Positions 44,529-54,752 are shown, numbered from the stretch's first letter. The stretch: DNA of 64,000 bases from an uncultured Kiloniellaceae bacterium (GCA_947500035.1 CANMQP010000007.1:1-64000), one strand, 5' to 3'. The notes: generated by a model from the letters alone, not told the origin. Made by a program: numbers and translations.

Positions 44529-45168
44529 GACCAAGAAAGTTTCAGGGTTGCTGCGCCGTAAAGGCGCCGCAATCCTGGGCGCGGCAATAATCGGTCTGGG
44601 CATCTGGCAAGTGGGCGAGGCCGGTTACATCCACCTGAAAGCCGAATTGGCGCAGGTTCTGGTTCAGGAGGCCTGGAGCGATACCCTCAAGGGCGAAAAA
44701 CAGGTGCGCCCCTGGCCCTGGGCCGACACCTGGCCGGTCGCCCGAATGCAGATCCCGGACCTGGATGTCGATCTCATGGTCCTGGCCGGTGCAAGCGGCA
44801 GAACTCTGGCATTCGGGCCGGCGCACCTGGAGGGTACGGCATCACCGGGCACCAGCGGGCACAGTATTCTCAGTGGTCACCGTGACACGCACTTCGCATT
44901 CCTCAAGAAGGTTGAATATGGCATGGAGATTCGCATTCAGTCCCCAGACGGGATCTGGCGCAGCTATACCGCTACAGACCGACAGGTCATAGATGCCAGA
45001 TATGCCCGCCTGGCGTCAGGAAACGGTGAAGCGGCCTTAACGCTGGTCACCTGCTATCCCTTCGACACAATCGTGCCGGGAGGCCCGCTACGCTACCTGG
45101 TTTCAGCCTACGAACGGCAGGAGAGCGCCTGGTTACCCCCGGAAATCAAAGACTTAAGCAAAGATTAA
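44521..45168 (+). CDS. Class GN sortase
   Basis: The start at ATG 44521 gives 215 residues. An N-terminal membrane anchor (GAAILGAAIIGLGIWQVGEAG) precedes the sortase barrel. The catalytic triad is visible: His in ILSGHRDTHF (about 120), Cys in LTLVTCYPFD (about 178) and Arg in GPLRYLVSAY (about 191). The family occurs in Gram-negative bacteria beside a single VIT/vWA target, exactly as here, with an 8-bp overlap implying translational coupling. It cleaves the LPQTA signal of its partner; what the partner is joined to is not established. Confidence 0.94.
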   Translation: MPETKKVSGLLRRKGAAILGAAIIGLGIWQVGEAGYIHLKAELAQVLVQEAWSDTLKGEKQVRPWPWADTWPVARMQIPDLDVDLMVLAGASGRTLAFGPAHLEGTASPGTSGHSILSGHRDTHFAFLKKVEYGMEIRIQSPDGIWRSYTATDRQVIDARYARLASGNGEAALTLVTCYPFDTIVPGGPLRYLVSAYERQESAWLPPEIKDLSKD

Positions 45169-45316
45169 AAGTAGTAATACTGGACAATCTCGAGGCGAGT
45201 CCAGACAGGGCAAGTCTTTACAGCGTTTTAATCTAGAATTCGTACAGTGTTCTCTCAATGACTCCGATGCAGATTCCTCAGCTTAAAGGGGCGCCTGCTC
45301 GTTTCGGCGGAGAATT

Positions 45317-47014
45317 ATGGCAGACGGCACCCCTCAACCCCAGTCGGTTAAGCAACTGCGCCAGGAACGCGACAGGTTTCTGGCGTTCGCCTTTTGCCGT
45401 GCGGATCTGCTGCTGGAACTGACTGCAGACCATAAAATCGTTTTTGCAAGCGGAGCCTGCCGCAGTGTTTTCGGGCTCAGCGCAGACGAAATGAAGGGCC
45501 ATGAGTTGCAGGAGTTCATTGTTGAACAGGATCAGGCCGTCGTGAATGCCACCCTTGCCGGGATGACCGGAGGCGCGCGTCCGGAACCGATCAACATTAT
45601 GTGCCGCAACACAAAGGGGGCACCACGCACCCTATCGTTAACAGGTTACTTTGTGGAGGATCTGCAGCGTCATTACTTCCTGTCCTGCAAGATACCTGCG
45701 GCTCCGCGTGCAAGTTCCGGCGCCGAAACCCGCGAAGCGGCGGGTGCGGTCATGCATGACACCGCCAGCTTTAATAAAGTGGTCTCGCGAAGCCTGGAGA
45801 CCGCAAACGACCACACCTTGACCCTGCTTGAACTCAGTAATTACTCGACAGTCCTGGATCAGCTGGATACCGCTTCTCAGGAAGAGCTGCACGAAACAAT
45901 CAACAGCTATCTTCGCGCCAGCTCGGATGATGCCAATTCGGCAGCGGCATTCGGCGAGGGGCGCTTCGGTCTGATTCACCGCCCCGAAGTCGACATTGAA
46001 CAGCTGAGCTCAAAAATCTCGGCCAAGGTAAAATCAGCCGATCCAAGCGGCCTGGGCGTCGAAATCGAAAAGGCCAGCGTTATCCTGGCGGAAGCCGGCG
46101 TCGGCGACGGCAATCCTGCACAGGCGTTCGATTATATGGTCCGCCAGTTTGCGCGCGGTGGCGACAATGGGATCAGACTGAACGATCTTCAGAACGGGCT
46201 TCCCAAGATTCTGGCACAGATTCAGAGAACGGCCACCGAGGTTCGGTCGGTGATCGCTGACGAGTCGTTTAGGCTCGTGTTCCAACCGATCGTCAGACTG
46301 GATACCCGCGCAACGCATCACTACGAACTTCTCGCGCGCATCGACGGGGAAATCGGATCGCCCGCCCGCTTCATTCAGTCGGCGGAGGATTTGAGCCTCA
46401 TTCGGGGCTTCGACATGGCGGTGTGCCGAAAGGCAATCAGCTGGCTGCGCAAACAAGGCGACATGACATCTCAACGAGCGGTGGCGGTCAATCTCTCCGC
46501 CCAGTCGATTGGCGACAGCGTGTTCGTCGAAACCCTCCGGGAACAGCTTGTTGCTTTGGGCGAAAACCGAAAACACATTCTCTTCGAGATCACGGAATCC
46601 TCTCGGATGGAAAACCCGATCGTGGCCAACAACGCGATCCAGGCATTGCGCAAGGATGGACATCTGGTCTGTCTCGACGACTTCGGCGTGGGCGAAGCCT
46701 CACTCCAGTATCTCCGTCAATTCCAGGTCGATATCCTCAAGATTGACGGCAGCTATGTGCGAGAATGCCTGCATGACAAAACCTCCGCCCACATTCTCAA
46801 GGCAATTGCCGAGCTCTGCGTTGATCTGGGCATCGACACTGTTGCCGAGATGGTCGAGGACGATGAGACCTGCAAATTCCTGGCAAAGAGTGGCATCGTG
46901 TTCGCCCAAGGCTACCATTTCGGTCGTCCATCGCAAGAGATCGAGGTCTTTGAGCAATCCGAGAGACGCCCCGCCGTCGCCCGGCGTCTTGGCGCGCAGG
47001 AGTCCTGGGGCTAG
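45317..47014 (+). CDS. PAS, degenerate GGDEF and EAL domain signalling protein
   Basis: This 565-residue protein has an N-terminal PAS-like domain (LLLELTADHKIVFASGACRSVFGLSADEMKG) and a middle region that looks like a worn GGDEF domain (LELSNYSTVLDQLD ... AFGEGRFGLIHRP, where GGDEF would be). The C-terminal EAL domain starts with VFQPIVRLDTRATHHYELLARI. The EAL site reads ELL, but further catalytic residues are present (VNLSAQS, FEITES, CLDDFGVGEASL, ILKIDGSYV, AEMVEDDE, AQGYHFGRP), so c-di-GMP hydrolysis is possible. No transmembrane segment is seen; it is probably cytoplasmic. Confidence 0.85.
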   Translation: MADGTPQPQSVKQLRQERDRFLAFAFCRADLLLELTADHKIVFASGACRSVFGLSADEMKGHELQEFIVEQDQAVVNATLAGMTGGARPEPINIMCRNTKGAPRTLSLTGYFVEDLQRHYFLSCKIPAAPRASSGAETREAAGAVMHDTASFNKVVSRSLETANDHTLTLLELSNYSTVLDQLDTASQEELHETINSYLRASSDDANSAAAFGEGRFGLIHRPEVDIEQLSSKISAKVKSADPSGLGVEIEKASVILAEAGVGDGNPAQAFDYMVRQFARGGDNGIRLNDLQNGLPKILAQIQRTATEVRSVIADESFRLVFQPIVRLDTRATHHYELLARIDGEIGSPARFIQSAEDLSLIRGFDMAVCRKAISWLRKQGDMTSQRAVAVNLSAQSIGDSVFVETLREQLVALGENRKHILFEITESSRMENPIVANNAIQALRKDGHLVCLDDFGVGEASLQYLRQFQVDILKIDGSYVRECLHDKTSAHILKAIAELCVDLGIDTVAEMVEDDETCKFLAKSGIVFAQGYHFGRPSQEIEVFEQSERRPAVARRLGAQESWG

Positions 47015-47181
47015 GCCGTTCAAGGCGAGCGATAGACCTGCGCACCGAGCCTAGCCGCCTCATCATAAACGCGTGATTCCGTCACCATAATCTCTCTGTA
47101 CGTGTAAAACGATTTTCCGAACGGGCCGGCGTTCAATTTTCCTTTTGGGAGTGCAATCGGCACTGGCCTCGGCGCTCGGCG

Positions 47182-49347
47182 ATGGGCATATATATAGCCA
47201 TGAGCAGCACACTGATCGAAGCCCTCCCAGACTCCTTTTCCAAGGCTGATTCGCGTCCGTTCCGGATTGATTCCGAGTATGAGCCGGCCGGCGACCAACC
47301 GCAGGCAATCGAAGAAATCACTGAGGGGCTGATCAAGGGTGAACGCGATCAGGTTCTGCTCGGCGTCACCGGCTCGGGTAAGACCTTTACCATGGCGCAT
47401 ACCATTCAGCGCCTGCAGCGTCCGGCGCTTATCCTGGCCCACAACAAAACGCTTGCGGCCCAGCTCTATTCGGAGATGAAGTCCTTTTTCCCCGATAATG
47501 CGGTTGAGTATTTCGTCTCCTACTACGACTACTATCAGCCCGAGGCCTATGTCGCGCGCAGCGACACTTACATCGAGAAAGACAGCTCGGTGAACGAACA
47601 GATCGACCGGATGCGTCACTCCGCGACCCGCGCTCTGTTCGAACGGGACGATGTCATAATCGTGGCGTCGGTCTCCTGCATTTACGGTATCGGTTCGCCC
47701 GAAACCTACGCGCAGATGATTATCTCTTTGCAGCCGGGCCAGGTGATCGACAGACGGGAACTCCTGGGTTCCCTGGTCGAATTGCACTATTCCCGTAACG
47801 ACGTCGCGTTCGGTCGCGGCACCTTCAGGGTCAACGGCGATACCATCGAGATCTTCCCGGCCCACTACGAGGATCGCGCCTGGCGTATCAGTCTCTTCGG
47901 CGATGAGATTGAGTACATACAGGAGTTCGATCCCCTGACCGGGCAAAAAACCAATACGCTCGAACAGGTCAAGATCTACGCTAATAGTCACTACGTTACG
48001 CCCCGGCCGACACTGCAGCAGGCCGTCAAACAGATCAAAATCGACCTCAAGGCGCAGCTTGAGCACTTCCGCTCGACAGACCAGTTGCTGCCTGCAGAAC
48101 GGCTCGAGCAACGCACCACCTTCGACATAGAGATGATTGAGGCGACCGGTTCCTGCGCCGGCATCGAAAACTACTCGCGCTATCTGACAGGCCGTGCACC
48201 CGGCGAGCCTCCGCCGACACTTTTTGAGTACCTGCCGGATAACGCAGTGCTCTTCGTTGATGAGAGCCATGTCACCACCGGGCAGTTACATGGCATGTAC
48301 CGCGGTGACTTCGCACGTAAATCGACGCTGGCGGAGTATGGTTTCCGGCTGCCATCCTGCATTGACAACCGGCCGTTGAAGTTCGAGGAGTGGAATGCGA
48401 TGCGTCCGCAAACGCTCTATGTCTCGGCAACGCCCGGAAAGTGGGAGCTTGAGCAGACAGGCGGCGTCTATGCCGAGCAAATCATCCGGCCGACGGGTCT
48501 GATCGATCCGATCTGCGAGATCCGCCCAACGGAAACCCAGGTTGACGACCTGATCGAGGAGTGCAGGACGGCCGTAGCCGCAGGTTTAAGGGTGCTGGTC
48601 ACAACCCTGACCAAGCGCATGGCGGAGGACCTGACCGAATACATGTACGAGGCAGGCATCAAAGTCCGCTACGTTCATTCGGATGTGGATACTCTGGAAC
48701 GGATCGAGATCATACGTGACCTGCGGCTGGGCGTATTCGATGTACTGATCGGGATTAACCTGCTGCGCGAGGGCTTAGACATTCCGGAGTGCGGCCGGGT
48801 CTGTATCCTCGATGCGGATCGCGAAGGTTTTCTGCGCTCGACGACATCCTTGATTCAGACAATCGGGCGCGCGGCGCGCAACGTCGACGGCAAGGTCATT
48901 CTCTATGCCGATGTGATGACGGATTCCCTGAAAGCAGCGCTGAGCGAGACCGATCGGCGGCGGGAAAAACAACAGGCCTACAATGTGGCGAACGGCATTA
49001 CGCCGGAATCGATCCGCAAACAAATTACCGACATTCTCCAGAGCGTTTACGAGAGCGACCATGTGACCGTCGATACGGGCGATGCCGCCACGCCCCACCT
49101 TATCGGCAACAATCTCAAAACGCACCTGGAGGACCTCAACAAACGGATGCGGGCGGCCGCGGCAGATCTCGAATTCGAGGAGGCCGCCCGCTTGCGCGAT
49201 GAAATACGGAACCTGGAAAACAGTGAACTTGAGCTGTCGCCGGGACCATCCAAATCCGGAAAACCGGATTTTACCGCCCGCATCGCCCGGGCCGATGCTT
49301 CATCGAAAAGCCGCAAAAAATACAAGGGCAAATCCCGGCGGCGTTAA
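47182..49347 (+). CDS. uvrB: UvrABC excinuclease subunit B
   Basis: This 721-residue protein is a full UvrB: Walker A GVTGSGKT, the beta-hairpin region [16 protein letters not shown] (Walker B-like), GRAARN, and the C-terminal UvrB/UvrC interaction helix ([28 protein letters not shown]). It loads on damaged DNA with UvrA and recruits UvrC. The start may instead be ATG 47200 ([11 protein letters not shown]), since neither site has a strong ribosome binding site. UvrC is encoded 9 kb away on the same strand. Confidence 0.97.
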   Translation: MGIYIAMSSTLIEALPDSFSKADSRPFRIDSEYEPAGDQPQAIEEITEGLIKGERDQVLLGVTGSGKTFTMAHTIQRLQRPALILAHNKTLAAQLYSEMKSFFPDNAVEYFVSYYDYYQPEAYVARSDTYIEKDSSVNEQIDRMRHSATRALFERDDVIIVASVSCIYGIGSPETYAQMIISLQPGQVIDRRELLGSLVELHYSRNDVAFGRGTFRVNGDTIEIFPAHYEDRAWRISLFGDEIEYIQEFDPLTGQKTNTLEQVKIYANSHYVTPRPTLQQAVKQIKIDLKAQLEHFRSTDQLLPAERLEQRTTFDIEMIEATGSCAGIENYSRYLTGRAPGEPPPTLFEYLPDNAVLFVDESHVTTGQLHGMYRGDFARKSTLAEYGFRLPSCIDNRPLKFEEWNAMRPQTLYVSATPGKWELEQTGGVYAEQIIRPTGLIDPICEIRPTETQVDDLIEECRTAVAAGLRVLVTTLTKRMAEDLTEYMYEAGIKVRYVHSDVDTLERIEIIRDLRLGVFDVLIGINLLREGLDIPECGRVCILDADREGFLRSTTSLIQTIGRAARNVDGKVILYADVMTDSLKAALSETDRRREKQQAYNVANGITPESIRKQITDILQSVYESDHVTVDTGDAATPHLIGNNLKTHLEDLNKRMRAAAADLEFEEAARLRDEIRNLENSELELSPGPSKSGKPDFTARIARADASSKSRKKYKGKSRRR

Positions 49348-49559
49348 TTCAGCCTTAAACCAAACACGAGATCGTACACCTACAGATTCTTGCCGGCGGG
49401 TCAGACTAAACGCCCGAAGGCATTTCAATGCCGGAACGCTTGCTCTATTAAAACCTCAGGTAGGCATCGGAGCTTTGATCCGCGTACGGGTATCTACGGA
49501 TTTAGAGACAGACAAGCATTTCATAAAATCGGGAACTTCGCGCTTTTTTTGCCGGAAAC

Positions 49560-51101
49560 TTGGACGTGCAACAACTCACTCACTTTAACGATCGTACAGC
49601 TATCAGAAGGTATGACGCGCTCCGAACCCCGATCTGGGTGTTCGATGTCGAGCGCCACGCTATGTGGTGGGCCAACAAAAGTGCGCTGAAGTTCTGGGAT
49701 GCCAGTTCGCTCGACGAACTGATTCGACGTGACTATTCCAGCGACTCCGAGACTGTCCGTCTACGTCTGAGACAGATCGTCGACAACACGATCGACGGGG
49801 ACTCCGTCATGGAGACATGGACTCTTTACCCGAAGGGTCAGCCTGTCACGGTTGTTCTGGACATGAAACCCGTCACCATTGAACAAGGCTCTCCCGCGAT
49901 CCTGATTGAGGCCACCACCCCGCTTGATCTGCGCCGGGAGCCCGAAGCCCTGCGCATTCTGGAGGCAGCCCGCTATACCCCCTTGATGGTCAGTATTTTC
50001 TCATTGGACGGCGAGCTTCTGGCTCAGAACCCGGCTGCAAGTTTTGCCTACAATCTCTCCAACGGGCCGACACCCACGACATCAGGAACGCTTGAACAAC
50101 GCTTCGTCAAACCTCAGGCGGCGGAGGCGCTGATGAAATCCTGCCGCCGGGGCCATCGGCACAGCGGTGATTTTAGAGTCCGCACGTCAAAGGGCACTCG
50201 CTGGCACCACCTGGACGCTCGGATCGCCAAGGACCCGATGACCGGCGATCGCTCTATCGTGATCACGGAGGAAGATGTCTCCGCGAGAAAAAGAGCCGAG
50301 CGGCAACTTGAAACTATCAACCAAACGCTCGAGAGGCGGGTTCAGGAACGAACGCATGAACTCGACACAGCCCGGCTGGCGGCAATTCAGGCGAACCATG
50401 CGAAAAGCGATTTCCTCGCCACCATGAGCCATGAACTCAGGACGCCCCTGAATGCGATCATCGGTTTTACGGATCTCCTGCTCAACGGGATATATGGCCC
50501 GTTAAACGACAAACAAAGCGAGATACTTGGAGATATCGGCGCGAGTGGCTCTCATCTCTTTACGCTGATCTCCGACCTCCTTGATGCTTCCCGAATCGAG
50601 GCGGGGCGACTGGAGCTCAAGGAATCCAAAGTCAATCTCAGCGAGATCTTTGAAGAGTGCGCGACGGTCCTGGAACCGGCCTGCAAGGGTAAAAACATCA
50701 AGATCACCCGTCAGGGCTTCGACGGCAACACACAGCTTTTCGCCGATCACACGCGTCTGAAGCAGGTCTTGCTTAATCTGATATCCAATGCCGTGAAGTT
50801 TTCACCGGGCGGCGGGACGGTCACATTGGCAGTAGAGCCGAATGAGACGAGTGATTATCTGGTCCTGAATATCTCCGATACAGGAATTGGCGTCCCGGAG
50901 GAGATCATTCCAAGCCTCTTTAAACCCTTCACTCAGGCAGCGCCCGAGCACAGCAGCCTACAGCGTGGCGCCGGTCTCGGGCTCTACATCGCGAAGAGCC
51001 TGATTCAACTTCATGACGGCGACATCTCATTCCAAAGCCGTGTCGGCGAAGGCAGCTGTGTGACGGTCTCTCTGCCCCGGGAACGGGTCATTCACGCCTG
51101 A
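49560..51101 (+). CDS. PAS-domain sensor histidine kinase (orphan)
   Basis: This 513-residue frame has no early ATG; a TTG at 49560 or GTG at 49566 is the likely start. Two PAS-like regions (TPIWVFDVERHAMWWANKSALKFW; LMVSIFSLDGELLAQNPAASF) come first, then a coiled coil (LETINQTLERRVQERTHELDTARLAAIQ). The kinase core has H-box MSHELRTPLNAIIGFTDLLL, N-box LKQVLLNLISNAVKFSPGGG, G1 ISDTGIGVPEE and G2 GAGLGLYIAK. No transmembrane helix is seen, so it senses a cytoplasmic signal. No response regulator gene is adjacent. Confidence 0.9.
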   Translation: MDVQQLTHFNDRTAIRRYDALRTPIWVFDVERHAMWWANKSALKFWDASSLDELIRRDYSSDSETVRLRLRQIVDNTIDGDSVMETWTLYPKGQPVTVVLDMKPVTIEQGSPAILIEATTPLDLRREPEALRILEAARYTPLMVSIFSLDGELLAQNPAASFAYNLSNGPTPTTSGTLEQRFVKPQAAEALMKSCRRGHRHSGDFRVRTSKGTRWHHLDARIAKDPMTGDRSIVITEEDVSARKRAERQLETINQTLERRVQERTHELDTARLAAIQANHAKSDFLATMSHELRTPLNAIIGFTDLLLNGIYGPLNDKQSEILGDIGASGSHLFTLISDLLDASRIEAGRLELKESKVNLSEIFEECATVLEPACKGKNIKITRQGFDGNTQLFADHTRLKQVLLNLISNAVKFSPGGGTVTLAVEPNETSDYLVLNISDTGIGVPEEIIPSLFKPFTQAAPEHSSLQRGAGLGLYIAKSLIQLHDGDISFQSRVGEGSCVTVSLPRERVIHA

Positions 51102-51139
51102 CAGCGACCATCCGCACTGGCCGTCATAGCTTGCCGAAC

Positions 51140-51475
51140 TCAGGCAACCGGGTCTTCCGGCTTCTCCTCGATGATGTGCCGCCAGCCCTCGCCACTCGAC
51201 ATCAGGCAGCTTTGGCCACCCGGCCGGGTCATCAGCAGTGTCCAGGATCCTGACGGGCCGGAAAAGACTTCCAGCAGTCGGCCGTCGGCCGTGATCCCGA
51301 ATGCCGTGCGGCCCTCGTGATAACGCTCCTTCAGCGTGTCCAAGATCGCCTGGCGCTCTCCACAGGATACAGTCTGCGCGGATGCCGTCGCGGTAACGGC
51401 AGAGGTAGCCGTGAGCGCGGCGGCAACTGCCCCGGACATCAACACCCCCTGCAAAGCTTTACCGAATTCCGACAT
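51140..51475 (-). CDS. Small exported hypothetical protein
   Basis: The start at 51475 has a strong GGAGG ribosome binding site; 111 residues follow. The N-terminus is a signal peptide (LQGVLMSGAVAAALTATSAV, cleavage near ASA-QTV). The mature 75-residue part has VSCGERQAILDTLKERYHEG, GRLLEVFSGPSGSWTLLMTRPGGQSCLMSSGEGW. This pattern occurs in small alphaproteobacterial exported proteins of unknown function. It converges with the histidine kinase gene. Confidence 0.8.
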   Translation of the reverse strand: MSEFGKALQGVLMSGAVAAALTATSAVTATASAQTVSCGERQAILDTLKERYHEGRTAFGITADGRLLEVFSGPSGSWTLLMTRPGGQSCLMSSGEGWRHIIEEKPEDPVA

Positions 51476-51572
51476 AACATCCTCCAATCCGACTTCACCT
51501 TTCACTAAGTTTCACTCTGCACCAACCCGATGGATGGCGGTGTAAGCCTCGATCCCGCTGACACCGCCAAGG

Positions 51573-51612
51573 CATTCCAGCTTTGACATTCCAGCTTTGA
51601 CATTCCAGCTTT
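51573..51612. repeat. 14-bp direct repeat, nearly three copies
   Basis: The unit CATTCCAGCTTTGA occurs at 51573-51586 and 51587-51600, and twelve matching bases follow at 51601-51612. Confidence 0.85.
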
Positions 51613-51614
51613 CC

Positions 51615-51634
51615 GGGCACCTGCAAAGGTGCCC
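51615..51634. repeat. Perfect 8-bp hairpin with GCAA loop
   Basis: GGGCACCT pairs with AGGTGCCC across a GCAA (GNRA-type) tetraloop, directly after the tandem repeat. Its role is unclear. Confidence 0.5.
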
Positions 51635-51739
51635 TAACAGCCGCAGGTTTTCTTCGGTCTTTTTCACATATGGTTAATAAATACCGGGCATCAATAAATA
51701 ACGGAATTGTGATGTAGAATTTTACGCCACAAGCTGTAG

Positions 51740-51769
51740 TTTTTTTTCTGTGTCAAGTGACACAAAAAA
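51740..51769. repeat. Inverted repeat flanked by T and A runs
   Basis: TGTGTCA (51749-51755) and TGACACA (51758-51764) are inverted repeats around two bases, with a T run on the left and an A run on the right. It may be an operator or a weak bidirectional terminator in an otherwise gene-free AT-rich stretch (51476-52038). Confidence 0.5.
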
Positions 51770-52038
51770 GATCACTGGTTTCTTTAATGCTTATCAAACA
51801 AGCCTTTAACTTCAAACCAGCGAGAGACGAACACTTGTACCCTCAATTCAATAAGAGAAATCACGAATTGATGATGCTGTCGCGCCAGCCCACATTAAAT
51901 TGAGAAAAACGACACGCTCGTCACCACATCAGTGATGCAAACAAGCACCCGGCAACTCGCAAAGCGGTGCGCAAGGTTACCGAAGCCTGAGGAAAACCGG
52001 TGGGTCCGGCAAGGACGCCCCCGAAGGAGAGAGAAGGA

Positions 52039-52452
52039 ATGAGCGAAAAAATCGTCAAGACCGACGCTGAATGGCGCGCGCAGCTGAGTCCGGAGCAGTA
52101 TCACGTGACACGGCAGGCCGGAACGGAACGGCCCTTCCAAAACCTCTACCACGACGACAAGAACCCGGGCACCTACGCCTGTATCTGCTGTGACACGCCC
52201 CTCTTCAACGCGACAGAGAAATACGACTCAGGCACCGGCTGGCCCTCGTTTTGGGCGCCGGTATCGGAAGAAGCGGTTGCACTTAAGGTGGACCGGACAC
52301 TCTGGATGAAACGCACCGAGGTTCTTTGCGCCCGTTGCGATGCGCACCTGGGTCACGTTTTTGAGGACGGACCGGCTCCCACCGGCCTGCGCTACTGTAT
52401 GAACTCGGCGTCGTTAAACCTTAAAAAGACCGATGACAAAGCCCCTGAGTAA
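52039..52452 (+). CDS. msrB: Peptide-methionine (R)-S-oxide reductase
   Basis: The start at ATG 52039 ([20 protein letters not shown]) has GAGAAGGA upstream; 137 residues. It has the two zinc-binding CxxC pairs ([10 protein letters not shown] and [13 protein letters not shown]), the GTGWPSFW substrate site, and the catalytic cysteine in [10 protein letters not shown]. It reduces methionine-R-sulfoxide, complementing the molybdenum-dependent MsrP at 36 kb, which works in the periplasm. No signal peptide is present, so it is cytoplasmic. Confidence 0.96.
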   Translation: MSEKIVKTDAEWRAQLSPEQYHVTRQAGTERPFQNLYHDDKNPGTYACICCDTPLFNATEKYDSGTGWPSFWAPVSEEAVALKVDRTLWMKRTEVLCARCDAHLGHVFEDGPAPTGLRYCMNSASLNLKKTDDKAPE

Positions 52453-52780
52453 AGCGCAAGTATGGGTGAAGGAGGTGAAGGTTTCACCTGTATCCACTAA
52501 AGAAACCGAGCCCTTGGCGCGAAAACGCGAATAGAAAGGTTTACCACTGCCGCGGAAATCCGATAGATATTGAAAATTCCGGGGGGAAGACGCATTTAGC
52601 TATCCATTCCACGATTGACCTGAATATACACCGCGACGAGGAGCGTCCTGACAGCACGGGCTTGGACGTCGCCGCGCACAACAGATTGGTTGCCATGTCT
52701 TTTGCTACTGCTGCCGCGACCGGCGGGTTCCTGCTTCCGGCCTGCTCCCAGATCTTGCGCGAAAAAAGGGTTTAATCACC
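52453..52780. other. Gene-free spacer between msrB and the antiporter gene
   Basis: These 328 bases contain the small hairpin at 52473-52489. I see no gene and no other clear site. Confidence 0.5.
52473..52489 (+). terminator. Hairpin after msrB
   Basis: AGGTGAA and TTCACCT are perfect inverted repeats around GGT, 20 bp after the msrB stop. There is no T run, so the assignment as a terminator is weak. Confidence 0.35.
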
Positions 52781-53770
52781 GTGACGCCCCTGGCTTTTTT
52801 AATGACCGGCGCCGGTCTTCTGCTTCTTGCATTCGGTGGCGAAGTCCTTCTGCGCGGCGCAATCGGGGTGGCCAGCAGGCTGGGGCTCTCCCCGATGCTG
52901 ATTGGCTTGACCGTGGTGGCCTTCGCCACCTCGATGCCTGAGCTGGTCGTGACGGTGACCGCAGGCCTGGAAGACGTGACGGACATCGGTGTCGGTAACG
53001 TGGTCGGGTCCAACATCGCCAACATCCTTTTAATTCTCGGCGTTGCCGCCGTCATTTCGCCGATTGTCACCAAGCCTCAACTTGTCTTGCGCGACTGCAT
53101 CGCCGTTCTCGCTGCGACCCTGTTGTTTGTCGGCTTTGCCTATTACGGCGAACTCTCTTTCTTGCACGGCGTGGCGATGATCGCCTGCCTGATCGGCTAT
53201 GTCTGGTACAGCTATCGCAACGACGCCGTTCGAAACGGCGACGATGGCGAAGATAACCTGAGTGCCCTTGATGACGAGGTTGCGGAAGAAATTGAGAGCG
53301 CGCCAAAGTCCCTGGGCATCGCGCTCGCTCTCGTGGTCGGCGGCATCATCGGGCTGGTGTTGGGCTCAGAGCTCCTGGTCCGTGGTGCTGTCCAGATTGC
53401 CAGGGCCGCCGGTGTGTCGGAGACCGTCATCGGCCTGACCCTGGTCGCGTTCGGCACGTCGCTTCCCGAGCTTGCGACCTCTATCACGGCTGCGATTCGC
53501 GGGCATACCGAGGTCGCCCTGGGCAACGCCCTTGGATCGAATCTTTTCAACCTTCTGCTGATCCTGGGTGTCCTTGCCATGGTGACCCCCTTTGAAGTCG
53601 ATGCAGTGGTCCTTAGTTTCGACGCCTGGATCATGGCGGCGGTTTCTCTGATGGTGGTTCCCATCATCATGATTCGTGGCCAGATCGGGCGCCTCTCCGG
53701 TGTTGTCTTCTTACTGATGTACGGCGCTTACATCACCTATCAGTTCACCCTGCCCCCTGTCGTGGCGTAG
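52781..53770 (+). CDS. Calcium/sodium antiporter (CaCA family, YrbG-like)
   Basis: This 329-residue membrane protein starts at a GTG. It has the two inverted alpha-repeats of cation/Ca2+ exchangers: TVVAFATSMPELVVTVTAG with GVGNVVGSNIANILLILGVAA, and TLVAFGTSLPELATSITAA with ALGNALGSNLFNLLLILGVLA. About ten transmembrane segments are split by an acidic cytoplasmic loop (NGDDGEDNLSALDDEVAEEIES). It exchanges Ca2+ for Na+ or H+ across the inner membrane. It has no operon partner. Confidence 0.95.
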   Translation: MTPLAFLMTGAGLLLLAFGGEVLLRGAIGVASRLGLSPMLIGLTVVAFATSMPELVVTVTAGLEDVTDIGVGNVVGSNIANILLILGVAAVISPIVTKPQLVLRDCIAVLAATLLFVGFAYYGELSFLHGVAMIACLIGYVWYSYRNDAVRNGDDGEDNLSALDDEVAEEIESAPKSLGIALALVVGGIIGLVLGSELLVRGAVQIARAAGVSETVIGLTLVAFGTSLPELATSITAAIRGHTEVALGNALGSNLFNLLLILGVLAMVTPFEVDAVVLSFDAWIMAAVSLMVVPIIMIRGQIGRLSGVVFLLMYGAYITYQFTLPPVVA

Positions 53771-53924
53771 CGGCAGGTACTCGGTCGAGAGATTTCAAGC
53801 GGTTCACGCCGTCAAATTCGACCGCCTGTCCTGGACAAGGTTAAAACTCCATTTGGCGTAGACCCTACAGTTTAGGTCGCGGCGGAACTTGTCATAGTGC
53901 CTCTGCTTCTGCATGCTCGCGCCG

Positions 53925-54752
53925 ATGAATAAACAGCAACAAAAAAGACACCGCGCGAACTACCCGCGCAGGGTATTGATCACAGGTGCAGCCAAGCGAA
54001 TTGGACGGGCGCTCGCGCTCGACTTTGCCGCGCAGGGTTGGACCGTGGCAGCCCACTACAGGAGTTCAAGCACGGAGGTCGGTTCTCTGGTCGCCGAGAT
54101 CGCTGCCATGGGTGGAAAAGCGCATGCTTTTCAGGCCGACCTGACGCAGGAGGCCGACGTACAAGCCTTGGTCCCGTCGGTCGTCGAGGCGGTGGGTCCG
54201 TTGGGTTGCCTGATTAACAACGCCTCGACCTTCGAACGCGATTCGATTGAGACCGCGTCCAGGGAAAGCTGGAATCAGCACATCGAACCCAACCTGCGGG
54301 CGCCGCTGGTCCTCACCCAAAATTTTGCGAAAGCCCTCAAAGACGCGGTCGACCCGGCGCGTGATGGAGCGCCGGCACCCTTGAACGGCGTTGTCATCAA
54401 CATGATCGATCAGCGTGTCTGGAATCCTACACCGCAGTATTTGAGTTACGCGCTCTCCAAGGCCGGTCTCTGGGCGATGACGAAATCCCTGGCGCTGGAA
54501 CTGGCACCGAGGATCAGGGTTAATGGCATCGGTCCGGGTCCGGCACTCGCCAACGCAAGACAAAGCAAGGAAGACTTCGACGCACAGTGCGCGGCCATGC
54601 CGCTGGGCATAGGCACGTCGCCGGAGGAAATCTGTGCGGCTGCGCGTTTTATAGTCTCGGCGCTATCCATGACGGGTCAGATGATCGCACTTGATGGAGG
54701 CGAACATCTTGGGTGGGCGCAAGCACCACACGACCATCAGTTTTTGGACTGA
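53925..54752 (+). CDS. SDR-family pteridine reductase-like protein (FolM-like)
   Basis: The frame opens at 53913 and I prefer ATG 53925, giving 275 residues. It has the SDR cofactor motif VLITGAAKRIGRALAL, NNAST (NAG-like), the catalytic Tyr-x3-Lys in YLSYALSKAGLW, and a C-terminal GQMIALDGGEHLGW typical of the FolM/pteridine reductase branch. It probably reduces dihydromonapterin or dihydrofolate to the tetrahydro form. The next gene, 81 bp downstream on the same strand, is folB, which supports a role in pterin metabolism. Confidence 0.85.
   Translation: MNKQQQKRHRANYPRRVLITGAAKRIGRALALDFAAQGWTVAAHYRSSSTEVGSLVAEIAAMGGKAHAFQADLTQEADVQALVPSVVEAVGPLGCLINNASTFERDSIETASRESWNQHIEPNLRAPLVLTQNFAKALKDAVDPARDGAPAPLNGVVINMIDQRVWNPTPQYLSYALSKAGLWAMTKSLALELAPRIRVNGIGPGPALANARQSKEDFDAQCAAMPLGIGTSPEEICAAARFIVSALSMTGQMIALDGGEHLGWAQAPHDHQFLD

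Noticed and set aside
47020-48270. A 416-codon open frame on the minus strand inside uvrB
   Set aside because: It lies antisense to a well-supported uvrB, shares no family pattern and is typical of shadow frames in GC-rich DNA.
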